Below, one piece after another: positions 16,625 to 26,677 of a stretch of DNA of 64,000 nt. Positions within the stretch are counted from its first letter, which is position 1; every line of letters starts with the position of its first letter. The notes under the pieces were generated by a model. That model saw only the letters and a list, made by a program, of their open reading frames with translations, was not told the origin of the DNA and made no database searches. Origin of the DNA: Methylomonas rhizoryzae (lineage in GTDB: Bacteria; Pseudomonadota; Gammaproteobacteria; Methylococcales; Methylomonadaceae); NCBI RefSeq assembly GCF_008632455.1, contig NZ_CP043929.1, forward strand, positions 3,534,001 to 3,598,000. The letters run 5' to 3'. Both the position numbers and the translations under genes were made by a program.

Positions 16625-19450
16625 ATGACACTACGGTTATACCCGATTTATTTGGCATTGTTGTCTGTCCCGGAACTATCCATTGCCGCCAACAACGCCG
16701 TCTGGAATTGCGAGCAAGGCCCCAACGGCCAGTGGAGCTGTTTAAACCAGGACACTCCCGAGGCACCGCCGCAGCCGGGCAAGGATGCAGCCGGCGCGCA
16801 ACAGCGGACAGTCGAACCGACACCGGCACAAAACAGCGCCGAAACCAAACCGCTGCCGCAAGCGCCCGGCTCTCACGCAGTACCTGAAGCCCCCGGTTCC
16901 GAACCCGCCGCTCCGGTCGCCGCGGCACCCATCAGCCCCAAACAGGCGCTTGAACAGGCGCTGCCTAAAAAACTGCACGCCCGCATCGGCGAACGACAAA
17001 AACCCGTTGTCGAAGAAAAGCCGCCGGCCAAGCAAGCTGCCAGCAAAGCCGGCCAAATCCCGGGTTGGACCTGTAAAGGCGGCGAGGAAAATGCGAATTG
17101 GAATTGCAATTTAGTGGGGCAAGATCCTAAAGGCGAAGCCCAGGTCGTGGCGGATACCACACCTGCTTCCTATTGGTTTAACCCCACATACAGCCTGGAA
17201 CAAGAGCGCGCTTTTCAAACCTTGCGCGGCGAGTTTCAAGTAGACCCTTGGCTCAACTGCGGCAATTGGTCGGCCAAGAAAAACCAAGCGACCATGCAAA
17301 CTTCGGCGGATAGGGAAAATGCCAGCACCGACGTAATAGCCGACTCCTCCGAAGTGTTCGACGGCGAGATACTCAACTTTGCCGGCAACGTCGATTTGAA
17401 ACGGGCGGACCAACACTTGCTCGCCGATAAAGCCAGTTACGACACGGTAGCGCAAACCTTGGACGCCCAAGGCAATATCGTCTATAGCGAAACCGCGTTG
17501 GCTATCGCCAGCGATACCGTTTCGCTCAGCCTCAACAAAGACGAAGCGCGCATGCGCAACGCCCAGTTCATTGTCGCCGAAGCACCGTTGCGCGGTTCGG
17601 CGCAGACCATGTACCGGGACAGCGCAGCCCTATCGCGCTACAACGAGGCGACCTTCACCAGTTGCCCGCCCGGCAACCAAGACTGGATAGCCCATGCCTC
17701 GCGGATTAAAATCAACCGCGAAACCGGCAAAGGCTCGGCTAAAAACGCCTGGCTGGAATTCAAAGGCGTACCTGTGTTGTACACGCCCTACATCTCGTTT
17801 CCGACCGACGGCCGCCGCACCACCGGCCTGCTCGCGCCTACCTGGGCGACTACCCAACGTAACGGTTTCGACTTTTCCGCGCCGGTTTATCTGAATATCG
17901 CGCCGAATATCGACGATACCATTACCCCGCGCTTCATGGAGAAACGCGGCCAGATGTTGCGCAACAAATTCCGCTACTTGACCGAAACCTCGTACGGCTA
18001 CCTCGGCACCGAAATCCTGCCGCACGACCAAATCAAAGACAAAAGCCGCTATTCGGCGACCTTTAGGGACGTTACCCAATTCACGCCACACTTGAGCTCG
18101 CACACCAACCTGAACTACGTATCGGATAAGGAATATTTCAACGACTTGAACAATGCCTTAGGTTTCCAGACCAACCGGTTTTTAACCAGTACCGCATTTT
18201 TAAACTACGACCGTTCCGATTTGTCGTTCGCCACCGGTATCCAGCATTATCAATCCGTCGATAAAACCATCGCCAATACCGGAGTACCCTACGACATCCT
18301 GCCCAGGGTATCGCTGAACTACGATCACGATTTCGAAAACCTGCCGGTTACCATCGCGCTGCACAACCAATACAGCCACTTCTTTCATAACGACTTGATC
18401 AACGGCCAACGGTTTAATATCGCACCCTCCCTCAGCCTGCCGCTGGAAACCAGTGCCGGCTTCTTCATCCCGAAAATTACCGGCCAATACACCCAGTATT
18501 CGCTCAGCAATCAAACCAACGCCAGTCAACCCGACAGCGTCAGCCGCACCCTACCGATCTTCTCGGTCGATAGCGGGGTTAACTTCGAACGGGACATGCT
18601 CATCGGCAACTCCAGCTACGTGCACACTTTCGAACCGCGGGCTTTCTATTTATATATCCCGCGTAAAGACCAAAGCGATATTCCGATTTTCGATACGGCG
18701 GCCTACGATACCAACTACTACAGCTTGTTCCGGGAAAACAGTTTCAGCGGTTTGGACAGGATTCAAGACGCCAACCAAATCACCCTGGCCGCCTCATCGC
18801 GCTTCATCGACTCCGCCACCGGCTTGGAGCCCTTGAAAATCAGCGTCGGGCAAATCCTGTACTTTCAGGATAGAACGGTCAATCTGCCCGGCATTCCGGT
18901 ACAAACCAGCAGCACCTCCAATTTCGTCGGCGAGTTGGCCGGCCAGCTGACCCGAAATCTTTCTTATACGACCGGCGCGCAATGGGACCCTGAAGCCAAC
19001 GGCATCGCGCGCGGTTTAGCCATGCTGAAATACCGCAACCAACCGGATCAGATTCTGGACCTCGGCTACCGCTACCGGAGAAACACGCCCAACGACCAAT
19101 CCACCTTGTCGCAAACCACCATCTCGCAAACCGACATGTCGTTCCGCTGGCCGTTAGCGGCCGGCTGGTACGGTTTGGGTCGCTGGCAATATTCGTTCAA
19201 TTTCGATAAAACCACCGAAAGCTTTATCGGCATAGAAAAAGAAACCTGCTGCTGGCGTTTGCGCTTGATAGGCCGGCGTTACATCAACGGCGCGCGTACC
19301 GGCGATATTCTGGCGCCGGACGCCAAGCCGGAAAACGCAGTATTCGTGCAACTGGAGCTGAAAGGACTGACCAGCTTCGGCGACAGCGTCGACGCGTTTT
19401 TACAACGCAACTTAAACGGCTATCATCCGGCCAGTTATTTCGAAGATTAA
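16625..19450 (+). CDS. lptD: LPS-assembly outer-membrane protein LptD
   Basis: A 941-aa protein: signal peptide (about residues 1-21), a long proline/alanine-rich extension, a periplasmic LptA-like jellyroll (about 240-400) and a large beta barrel. The barrel-lid segment AWLEFKGVPVLYTPYISFPT is conserved. Cysteines that make the interdomain disulfides are visible (FTSCPPG and KETCCWRL). It inserts LPS into the outer leaflet with LptE. It is about 150 residues longer than the E. coli protein; the extension has two W-x-C ... W-x-C repeats (W27/C29 with W37/C39; W148/C150 with W159/C161). surA starts 10 bases downstream. Confidence 0.95.
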   Translation: MTLRLYPIYLALLSVPELSIAANNAVWNCEQGPNGQWSCLNQDTPEAPPQPGKDAAGAQQRTVEPTPAQNSAETKPLPQAPGSHAVPEAPGSEPAAPVAAAPISPKQALEQALPKKLHARIGERQKPVVEEKPPAKQAASKAGQIPGWTCKGGEENANWNCNLVGQDPKGEAQVVADTTPASYWFNPTYSLEQERAFQTLRGEFQVDPWLNCGNWSAKKNQATMQTSADRENASTDVIADSSEVFDGEILNFAGNVDLKRADQHLLADKASYDTVAQTLDAQGNIVYSETALAIASDTVSLSLNKDEARMRNAQFIVAEAPLRGSAQTMYRDSAALSRYNEATFTSCPPGNQDWIAHASRIKINRETGKGSAKNAWLEFKGVPVLYTPYISFPTDGRRTTGLLAPTWATTQRNGFDFSAPVYLNIAPNIDDTITPRFMEKRGQMLRNKFRYLTETSYGYLGTEILPHDQIKDKSRYSATFRDVTQFTPHLSSHTNLNYVSDKEYFNDLNNALGFQTNRFLTSTAFLNYDRSDLSFATGIQHYQSVDKTIANTGVPYDILPRVSLNYDHDFENLPVTIALHNQYSHFFHNDLINGQRFNIAPSLSLPLETSAGFFIPKITGQYTQYSLSNQTNASQPDSVSRTLPIFSVDSGVNFERDMLIGNSSYVHTFEPRAFYLYIPRKDQSDIPIFDTAAYDTNYYSLFRENSFSGLDRIQDANQITLAASSRFIDSATGLEPLKISVGQILYFQDRTVNLPGIPVQTSSTSNFVGELAGQLTRNLSYTTGAQWDPEANGIARGLAMLKYRNQPDQILDLGYRYRRNTPNDQSTLSQTTISQTDMSFRWPLAAGWYGLGRWQYSFNFDKTTESFIGIEKETCCWRLRLIGRRYINGARTGDILAPDAKPENAVFVQLELKGLTSFGDSVDAFLQRNLNGYHPASYFED

Positions 19451-19460
19451 CCCCCCCTAC

Positions 19461-20753
19461 ATGAACCGAATTATCCTGCTTTTCAGCTTTGTATTAGCCT
19501 GCGCCGCTTCGCTCGGCGGCGTGGCGTGCGCGGAAACCCTGGACCGCATTGTGGCGGTCGTCGAGGACGACGTCATCCTGAGCCGGGAACTTGACCAGGA
19601 AGTGGCGGCAGTCGCCAGCCGGCTCAGCAGCAACAACGTGACCATGCCGCCCGAGTACGTCCTGCGCAAACAGGTACTGGAACGCATGATCGTCGACAAA
19701 CTGCAGCGCCAATTGGCCGCGCGTTCCGGGATACAAGTCAGCGACGAAATGCTTAGAAGCTCGGTGGGCGACATCGCCGCGCGCAACAACATGTCCGTGG
19801 AAAACTTCAAACAAGAACTGACGCGGCAAGGCATGGATTACAAAGCCTTCGAAGACAATCTGCGCAACGAAATCATCATCAATCAATTGCGCGGACGGGA
19901 AATCGGCAGCCGCATCAAGGTCACCGATGCCGAACTCAACCATTACATGGAAACCCAGAACAAGGCCGGCAGCGGAAACAATCAATATCATCTGGGCCAT
20001 ATATTGATTTCGATTCCGTCCGGCGCCTCCGCCGGCGTGATACAAAAAGCGCGCGACAAAGCCGAGCGCATCGTCGCCGACTTGCGCCAAGGCGCCGATT
20101 TTCGCGAAACCGCCATCAGCGAGTCCAACGACGATAACGCATTGAAGGGTGGCGACTTAGGCTGGCGCAACCTGGGGCAAATTCCCACCTTATTCGCCGA
20201 TCTGGTGCCGCGCATGACCCAAGGCGAAGTATCCGACCCCATCCGCAGTCCCAGCGGTTTTCACGTGATCAAAATGCTGGAGACCGAAGGCTCCGCCCAT
20301 CACATCGTCACCAAAACCAAAGTCCGCCATATCCTGGTTAAAACCAACGAACTGGTCGACGACGCGGAAGCCCAAAAACGTTTACACGCTCTGAGACAGC
20401 GCATAGAAGACGGCGACGACTTTGCCGCATTGGCGCGCGCCCATTCGGACGACAAGGGTTCGGCCATCAACGGCGGCTCGTTGGATTGGGTCAGTCCCGG
20501 CGCCTTGGTTCCACCGTTCGAAGAAGCCATGAACAAACTGGAGATCAACCGCATCAGCGCTCCGGTGCAAACCCAATTCGGCTGGCACATCATTCAAGTA
20601 TTGGGCCGGGAAAGCCAAGACGACAGCGATCAATTCCGCAAGGATAAGGTGCGCGACGAAATTCGCAAACGCAAAATAGAAGAAGAAACCGAATTATGGC
20701 TACGCCGCTTGCGCGACGAGGCTTACGTCGAAATCGATGCCGACAAATTGTAA
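19461..20753 (+). CDS. surA: Periplasmic chaperone and prolyl isomerase SurA
   Basis: A 430-aa secreted protein. It has a signal peptide (VLACAASLGGVACAETLDRI), an N-terminal chaperone domain and two parvulin domains (starting near YHLGHILISIP and KVRHILVKTNE), plus a C-terminal helix. It assists folding of outer-membrane proteins including LptD, its upstream neighbour. The usual next genes pdxA and rsmA are absent; a DbpA-like RNA-binding domain protein follows 15 bases later. Confidence 0.94.
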   Translation: MNRIILLFSFVLACAASLGGVACAETLDRIVAVVEDDVILSRELDQEVAAVASRLSSNNVTMPPEYVLRKQVLERMIVDKLQRQLAARSGIQVSDEMLRSSVGDIAARNNMSVENFKQELTRQGMDYKAFEDNLRNEIIINQLRGREIGSRIKVTDAELNHYMETQNKAGSGNNQYHLGHILISIPSGASAGVIQKARDKAERIVADLRQGADFRETAISESNDDNALKGGDLGWRNLGQIPTLFADLVPRMTQGEVSDPIRSPSGFHVIKMLETEGSAHHIVTKTKVRHILVKTNELVDDAEAQKRLHALRQRIEDGDDFAALARAHSDDKGSAINGGSLDWVSPGALVPPFEEAMNKLEINRISAPVQTQFGWHIIQVLGRESQDDSDQFRKDKVRDEIRKRKIEEETELWLRRLRDEAYVEIDADKL

Positions 20754-20768
20754 CAAGGTGCAAGCCCT

Positions 20769-21272
20769 ATGCGCGCGACGACGCTCAAACCCGACAAGTT
20801 GAAAAAACGTCTGCAACAGACGCTTAAACAGGAAAAGCTCGGTGCGCAACGCGATTTCGTACAACGCTTACAAGACGAATTGGGTATAGAACCGCTGGAC
20901 TGCGCCGCCGCATTGCTGCATATCTGCTTTCCCAGGCTGTTACCGCACCGCAGCAAAGAACCGGCGCCACAGCCCGCGGCGGCCAAAACCTCGCCTGCTT
21001 TCAAAAACGTGCGCTACCGTCTGGACGTCGGCAGCCTGCATCACGTCAACAAAGAAGCTTTGTTAACGGTGTTGGTCGAAGAATCCGGGGTCGATAGGAA
21101 ACGCATCAACTATCTGGACATCCGCGATACCTACACCTTGGTCGACTTGCCGGACGGCATGCCCGCCGACATTTTTCAATTGCTGAGCGAGGCGACCATA
21201 GGCGAACACCGCCTGAATATCAAACGGGTCCGTTCCAACCGCAAACGATTCCGCGAAGGCAAGACCGCTTAA
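20769..21272 (+). CDS. Stand-alone DbpA-type RNA-binding domain protein
   Basis: A 167-aa basic protein. Residues about 80-157 (RYRLDVGSLHHVNKEALLTV ... INYLDIRDTYTLVDLPDGMP ... LNIKRVRSNR) fit the RRM-like DbpA RNA-binding domain normally found at the C terminus of DEAD-box helicases. No helicase motifs are present. The N-terminal 60 residues are helical and charged. It probably binds structured RNA such as rRNA, but the target is unknown. It is co-directional with lptD-surA, and the 15-base gap suggests one transcript. Confidence 0.68.
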   Translation: MRATTLKPDKLKKRLQQTLKQEKLGAQRDFVQRLQDELGIEPLDCAAALLHICFPRLLPHRSKEPAPQPAAAKTSPAFKNVRYRLDVGSLHHVNKEALLTVLVEESGVDRKRINYLDIRDTYTLVDLPDGMPADIFQLLSEATIGEHRLNIKRVRSNRKRFREGKTA

Positions 21273-21278
21273 TACTTG

Positions 21279-21309
21279 AAAAACGGGTAACTATTCAGCG
21301 GTTACCCGG
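21279..21309 (-). terminator. Intrinsic terminator downstream of the TonB receptor gene
   Basis: On the minus strand, stem CGGGTAAC/GTTACCCG with a 9-base loop is followed by five T. It is about 110 bases past the receptor stop. An A-run on the other side makes partial bidirectional use possible for surA-side transcripts. Confidence 0.62.
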
Positions 21310-21417
21310 AAAAACGGTTTATCCCCCCATCAGGAGAGGGGATTTGTGCTTCGCACTGAATAATGCCGAAAAATTACGCCCCTGATCGTTAGGCCGAACG
21401 CCTAATCAGCCATACGG

Positions 21418-23733
21418 TCACAAGGTAAAACGTATGCCTATCCAGGCCGCGCGCGGTGCCCCAACGCCGACGAAACGGCTGTTTTTCTCGTCGATGCCGA
21501 AACTTTCCAATACCTCGCCGGTTTCCGCCCAGGCACCGAAATTGGCGTAACGCCTATCGAACAAATTCGTCACTCGGCCGAACAAGGCTACGTGTTCGTT
21601 AAAGCGGTATTCGCTACGCAAATTAAAGATTACGAAAGCCGGCAGTTTTGCGGTCAAGTTTGCCTCGTCGCCACGCAAATATTGGCCGCTGTTGTAATTC
21701 ATATCGAAGCCCAGCGTCCATTGCGGCACTATGTCGACGTCGGTACTGAATTTGAATTGATGCGCCGGTATACCGGGAATTTTATCGCCCGGATGCACCT
21801 GAATTTTCCCATCGACCGCATTAGGATTGGCGGGACTCAGACTCAAAAAAGGCGACTGATAGGTCGCGTCGATAAAGCTGTAATTGGCCGACCAGCGCCA
21901 ACGCTGGTAAAACAAGCCGGACAAGCCCGCTTCCACCCCTTGCCGCTGGGTTTTTCCGACATTGGTGAAATAGCCCCGGGTATTCACCCCGGCGTCGCTT
22001 TGAAACACGATGTCGTCGTTGTTAATGATATGAAAGAATCCGGCATTCCAATCGACCGGGCCTGGCGCCAGCTGCGCCAAGCGTCCGCGAAACCCGCTTT
22101 CCCAGGTATTGGCAACCACTTGCTTCAACGGCGGATCGGAAACGAAGGCGTTAGGCAGTTTACACGGTGCCTCGGGATTGGCGCAGCTCAGTTCCATCGG
22201 GGTCGGCACCCGCGACGATTCGCTGTAGTTGCCGTAAAAGGTCAGCTCCGGCATGAAGGCATAAGTCAAGCCTGCCGCCGGATTAATCCGGTTGAAACTG
22301 TGCGCGCCGGCCAAATCGCTGCCGTATTGGTCTTTCAATTCAGCGTGTACGATGTTGTAACGCCCGGATACCGTGACATCCAACTTATCAGTCACAGCAT
22401 ATGTGTCGGTCAGAAATATCCCGTACATATTGTTTTCGGTATTCAAGCGGACGTGCGACTCGTCCAGATACACCCCGCCGCCGGCCACGCCGCGATCCGC
22501 GGTCAGCAGGCCTAGTTCGGTATCGGCGCGGTAATGCGTCGTGCTGTGATCGTAACTCGCACCGACCACCAACTGGTTGTCCCGGCCGAAAATCGGCTGG
22601 TGAAAGGCATTTTGCAAGGAAAATCCGAAGGATTGCTGGGTAGCTTCCGAAGTATTGATGGTACCGCTTTGCAACGCTTCGTCGGCGGCAATCAAGCCGC
22701 CGCCCAACCGCTCCACAGGCTCCAATACACCGTCTTCCTCCTCGCACACGTAATCGCTGCCACCCTGGCTGCACGTCTCCAGTTCGCTGCCGTCGCCGTT
22801 ATAAGTGGAGATGCGGTTGCGCCGGTAATAAGCCACCCCGGACAACTGGTTACGTTCGTTCAGCCAGGTATCGCCGTCCAGCGACACCAAAAACAGCCGG
22901 TTGCGGGTCAGATCGGGATGGGTGAACACCTTATCGCGTCCGAAAGCCAGCAGTTCCTCCGGCACGGTACCGTTACCGCGCAACGCGTTTTCACTGCCTG
23001 CCAGCGACAAATTCAAACTCGATTCGGCTCCGCGCCAACTCAGTGTGCCGAATCCGCGTTTGGCGTCGCTACGCGAATGGTCGCGCCAACCGGCCTCGGA
23101 GAAATTGTTGAAATCCACAAAGTAGCCCCAGGTACCGTTGTTCCAGCCGCTGCTAAGCTCTTCGCTGTGCCTGTCCCAAGAGCCGCCCTGTACCTCCAGA
23201 CTGTGTTTAGGTGCGGAAAATCCGGTTTTGGTCTTTACGCTCAAGGCACCGCCTAAAGCGTTCAGACCGAAAGCCGGATTGGCCGAAGGCAGTAAAGCCA
23301 TGTTGTCTATGGCTCCCGGCGGCAGCAAGTCCCAATGGATCATGTCGCCGAAAGGTTCGTTGAAACGAATCCCGTTCACGTAAACCGCCAAGCCCTGCGG
23401 CAAACCCATCAGCGGCGATGCGCTGAATCCGCGAAACTGCACGTCCGGCTGCAAGGGATTGTTTTGAGCGTCGTTGACATTGACGCTACCCAAATAACGA
23501 TTCAGGTAATCGGCCAAGGATAAGGCCTGAGCCTGCTGCAATTCCTCTGCGTTTGCAGTCTGCAGGTGAGCCGGAATTTTATTGATATTGACCCCGCCGG
23601 ATTGTATCGGCGACACCGCCACCACTTCGATGTCGTCCAATACCTCTGCACCGCGTTCCGATTTTTCCAGCGCTTGCGCACCTAGCGGTAACGCGGCAAG
23701 CCATGGCAGCATGCCGAATAGCACAGTTTTCAT
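21418..23733 (-). CDS. TonB-dependent outer-membrane receptor, ligand unknown
   Basis: A 771-aa protein with signal peptide (cleavage after GAQA), a TonB-box-like IEVVAV, a plug domain (LADYLNRYLGSVNVND ... VQFRGFSASPLMGLPQGLAV) and a 22-strand-type barrel with the terminal signature NLFDRRYANFGAW ... IGIRFTL. The GG-rich ribosome site is strong. No sigma/anti-sigma pair, siderophore or copper genes sit next to it, so the ligand cannot be assigned; methanotrophs use such receptors for iron, copper chelators and lanthanides. Confidence 0.88.
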   Translation of the reverse strand: MKTVLFGMLPWLAALPLGAQALEKSERGAEVLDDIEVVAVSPIQSGGVNINKIPAHLQTANAEELQQAQALSLADYLNRYLGSVNVNDAQNNPLQPDVQFRGFSASPLMGLPQGLAVYVNGIRFNEPFGDMIHWDLLPPGAIDNMALLPSANPAFGLNALGGALSVKTKTGFSAPKHSLEVQGGSWDRHSEELSSGWNNGTWGYFVDFNNFSEAGWRDHSRSDAKRGFGTLSWRGAESSLNLSLAGSENALRGNGTVPEELLAFGRDKVFTHPDLTRNRLFLVSLDGDTWLNERNQLSGVAYYRRNRISTYNGDGSELETCSQGGSDYVCEEEDGVLEPVERLGGGLIAADEALQSGTINTSEATQQSFGFSLQNAFHQPIFGRDNQLVVGASYDHSTTHYRADTELGLLTADRGVAGGGVYLDESHVRLNTENNMYGIFLTDTYAVTDKLDVTVSGRYNIVHAELKDQYGSDLAGAHSFNRINPAAGLTYAFMPELTFYGNYSESSRVPTPMELSCANPEAPCKLPNAFVSDPPLKQVVANTWESGFRGRLAQLAPGPVDWNAGFFHIINNDDIVFQSDAGVNTRGYFTNVGKTQRQGVEAGLSGLFYQRWRWSANYSFIDATYQSPFLSLSPANPNAVDGKIQVHPGDKIPGIPAHQFKFSTDVDIVPQWTLGFDMNYNSGQYLRGDEANLTAKLPAFVIFNLRSEYRFNEHVALFGRVTNLFDRRYANFGAWAETGEVLESFGIDEKNSRFVGVGAPRAAWIGIRFTL

Positions 23734-23919
23734 GATTTTCCCCCCGAATAAATGGACCGAACATGTTAAGTCGCTCCCCCAGCTTTAGAAATTCGCCTTG
23801 GATAAAAAGGATTTTTTCCCGGTTCATGGTGGCTCCGCTTCGATATTCTCCCGCCGATAAAAGCCGGCGCGCTAAAATAACGGTTTAAAAATAATCAAGC
23901 ACCATCACTATCCGGCAAT

Positions 23920-25074
23920 ATGACCATTCAATTTATAGACCGCCCCGAACAGCTACCCGACCTTTGCACCCGTATCGCCTCCGAACCCTGGATTGCACTC
24001 GACACTGAATTTCTAAGGGAAAAAACCTATTACCCGAAGTTTTGTTTACTGCAAATCGCCACGCCCGGATGGGTGGCTTGCGTAGACCCGCTGGCCGTAT
24101 CCGACCTGTCCGCCTTATTCGACGTCATTTACCGGCCGGACATCGTCAAAGTGCTGCATTCCTGCCGCCAGGACCTGGAAATTTTTTTTCAAATCACCGG
24201 CAAAATACCCGGCCCGATTTTCGACACTCAAATCGCCGCGCCTCTACTGGGTTTTCAAGAAAATCCCGGTTACGCGATGTTGGTTTCCAGTTTTTTGAAC
24301 GTCAACTTGAATAAAGCGCACACCCGCACCGACTGGTCGGAGAGACCGCTAAGCCCCGAGCAATTGCAGTACGCCGCCGACGACGTGACGTATTTATGCA
24401 AAATCTATACAGTGATGCGCGACCAACTGCAGGCATTGGGACGCTCAGGTTGGTTGGACAGCGATTTCGAGCTATTGAACAACCCGGATCATTACCAACT
24501 ACCGCCGGAAAACGCTTGGCTAAAAATACGCGGTAAGAACAAACTCACCGGTCGGCAACTGTCGGTGTTGCAAACCTTGAGCGAATGGCGGGAACAGAGC
24601 GCACAAACCGAAAACAAGCCGCGCAACTGGTTGTTTCCCGACGACATGCTGCTGGAATTGGCGAAACTACAGCCTGTGACCTTGGCGGATTTAAGCAAGA
24701 TACGCAACATCAACGAACGTAGCGTCAACCGATACGGCAAAGTATTGTGCGAATTGATAGAACAAGCCCGGCAACGTCTGCCCAAACCATTGAAAGACAA
24801 GGACAAGCCCGGTAAAAAGACCCAGCAGCACGAAGCCATCATCGATGTACTGTCCGCCGTGGTTCGCATCCGCGCCGAAGAAAACCAGTTGAATCCGGTG
24901 ATCCTGGCCACCCGCAAGGAACTCGAACAATTATTGTTCGGCGAGGAAGACTGCCCGTTGCTGCAAGGCTGGCGTTACAAGATGGCCGGTCAAGAATTGC
25001 AGGGTTTGCTGCAAGGTCAATACAGCCTGAGCATGTCGGCCGACGGCATCGCCATCGAACCGATGCCTAATTGA
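23920..25074 (+). CDS. rnd: Ribonuclease D
   Basis: A 384-aa 3'-5' exoribonuclease. DEDD motifs: ALDTEFLREKTYYP (Exo I), the HSCRQDLEIFF region (Exo II) and YAADDVTYL (Exo III, Y form). HRDC domains follow from about residue 210. It trims tRNA precursors and other structured RNAs. Single gene. Confidence 0.93.
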   Translation: MTIQFIDRPEQLPDLCTRIASEPWIALDTEFLREKTYYPKFCLLQIATPGWVACVDPLAVSDLSALFDVIYRPDIVKVLHSCRQDLEIFFQITGKIPGPIFDTQIAAPLLGFQENPGYAMLVSSFLNVNLNKAHTRTDWSERPLSPEQLQYAADDVTYLCKIYTVMRDQLQALGRSGWLDSDFELLNNPDHYQLPPENAWLKIRGKNKLTGRQLSVLQTLSEWREQSAQTENKPRNWLFPDDMLLELAKLQPVTLADLSKIRNINERSVNRYGKVLCELIEQARQRLPKPLKDKDKPGKKTQQHEAIIDVLSAVVRIRAEENQLNPVILATRKELEQLLFGEEDCPLLQGWRYKMAGQELQGLLQGQYSLSMSADGIAIEPMPN

Positions 25075-25195
25075 TGTTTTGAGATTCGCCGCATTACCGA
25101 AGCACCCGAAAACAGCGGCCTGCCGTTCGCCCATTTCGCCGGCGCCGGCGGCCCAAGCGTCTATGCTACCGAGCGGCAAACAACAGGCAAGACCG

Positions 25196-25594
25196 TCAGT
25201 TGACTAAAAAATCGGAGAAAAATACGTCTCTAAAGCCGTCGCTGTTTTCGATTTTGGCCAAACTGTCGGCCACCAGCGTTTTGACCTTCAACCGCAAGGC
25301 CTCGCGTTGCTCCATGGTTTGCAAGTCCTCTACCTTCATGCCGCTAAGCATCATGATCATTTCGTGCCGCAACATCGGTTGATGTTTTTTGATTTTTTCG
25401 ACATTTTCGGCGCCTTCCACCAGCAATTGCACGGTCAACAGCAAATATTTCTTCGGTTCCGCCAAATTGACGGTAAATTTGGGCGACATTTCCACGTATT
25501 CGATCACAGGTCCGGCTGGTTCCGCTTTTTCCTCGTTGCCGAAACCGCAGACCGGCACCAGCAACAAGGCAATCAACAAAAACACGTTTCGCAT
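25196..25594 (-). CDS. FliL-like flagellar basal-body protein
   Basis: A 132-aa protein with an N-terminal signal or anchor (VFLLIALLLVPVCGFG) and a FliL core: PKFTVNLAEPKKYLLLTVQLLVE, then LRHEMIMMLSGMKVEDLQT and the end IENSDGFRDVFFSDFLVN. FliL associates with the flagellar stator. No other flagellar gene is near, so this is a detached FliL paralogue and may have another envelope role. Confidence 0.72.
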   Translation of the reverse strand: MRNVFLLIALLLVPVCGFGNEEKAEPAGPVIEYVEMSPKFTVNLAEPKKYLLLTVQLLVEGAENVEKIKKHQPMLRHEMIMMLSGMKVEDLQTMEQREALRLKVKTLVADSLAKIENSDGFRDVFFSDFLVN

Positions 25595-25660
25595 AGCGAT
25601 TCCTCATATAATGTTAGCTTTAGCAAGCCCCCAGTATATGCCAATTTCGATTTTTATCTC

Positions 25661-26677
25661 ATGAGAGCAGAGCCGATCGGGCCGGTCATGATAGACCTGG
25701 AAGGCCTGGAATTATCTGCATTGGACAAAGAAAAGATCGCCCATCCGAACACCGGCGCGATTATCCTGTTTGCCCGCAATTACGATAATCCCGAACAAAT
25801 CCAAGCCTTGGTCCGGGCGATTCGGGATGCGCGCAACGGACAGTTGCTAATCGCCGTCGACCAGGAAGGCGGGCGGGTGCAACGCTTTCGCAGCGGCTTC
25901 ACCCGGCTGCCGGCGGCAGCTAGCTACGCCGCCCAACCGGAATTGGCCGAAACCGCCGGCTGGTTGATGGCCACCGAAGTATTATCGGTGGGAGTGGATT
26001 TTAGCTTCGCGCCGGTGTTGGACGTCGATTGCGGCGTCAGCGAAATCATCGGCGACCGCGCGTTTTCTCAATCCGCCGAGCAAGCCACGGAATTAGCCGG
26101 TTTATTTTTGCAAGGCATGCGTTTGGCGGGCATGGCGGGTACCGGAAAACACTTTCCCGGCCACGGCGCGGTAGCCGCCGACTCGCATGTAGCCCTGCCG
26201 GTGGATAACCGCCCGTTGGCGGACATTCGCACACGCGACCTGCTGCCGTTTCAATGTTTGATACAGCAAGGCTTGCAAGCCGTCATGCCGGCGCACGTGG
26301 TGTATCCGGAAATCGACGCGCAACCGGCCGGATTTTCCGAAATTTGGCTGCAACGCATCTTGCGCGGCGAGCTCGGTTTCGACGGCGCCATCTTCAGCGA
26401 CGACCTCAGCATGGAAGGCGCGGCGGCGGCCGGCGGCTTTTTGGATCGGGCGTTGTCGGCACAACGCGCCGGTTGCGACATGCTCTTGGTCTGCAACAAT
26501 CCCGGCGCGGCGGAACAGGTCTTGGAAAACTTACCCATCAGCCGTTCTGCGGACCGGGAACGCAGATTGCTGGCGATGCGCGGCCGCCCGCAATATGTCT
26601 ACCAAGAATTATCCCACTGTACGCCGGCTCAAGACGCCGTCCGCCAAATCCAACGTTTTTCCGATGCCCATGCTTAG
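25661..26677 (+). CDS. nagZ: Beta-N-acetylhexosaminidase NagZ
   Basis: A 338-aa cytoplasmic GH3 enzyme. Signatures: GPVMIDLEGLELS at the N terminus, VDQEGGRVQRF, and KHFPGHGAVAADSHVALP, which carries the catalytic His-Asp dyad. FSDDLSM contains the nucleophile Asp. It removes GlcNAc from anhydro-muropeptides, feeding the AmgK/MurU route encoded about 10 kb away. The ATG at 25661 was chosen because the family begins about here; upstream open frame is antisense to the fliL-like gene. Confidence 0.92.
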   Translation: MRAEPIGPVMIDLEGLELSALDKEKIAHPNTGAIILFARNYDNPEQIQALVRAIRDARNGQLLIAVDQEGGRVQRFRSGFTRLPAAASYAAQPELAETAGWLMATEVLSVGVDFSFAPVLDVDCGVSEIIGDRAFSQSAEQATELAGLFLQGMRLAGMAGTGKHFPGHGAVAADSHVALPVDNRPLADIRTRDLLPFQCLIQQGLQAVMPAHVVYPEIDAQPAGFSEIWLQRILRGELGFDGAIFSDDLSMEGAAAAGGFLDRALSAQRAGCDMLLVCNNPGAAEQVLENLPISRSADRERRLLAMRGRPQYVYQELSHCTPAQDAVRQIQRFSDAHA

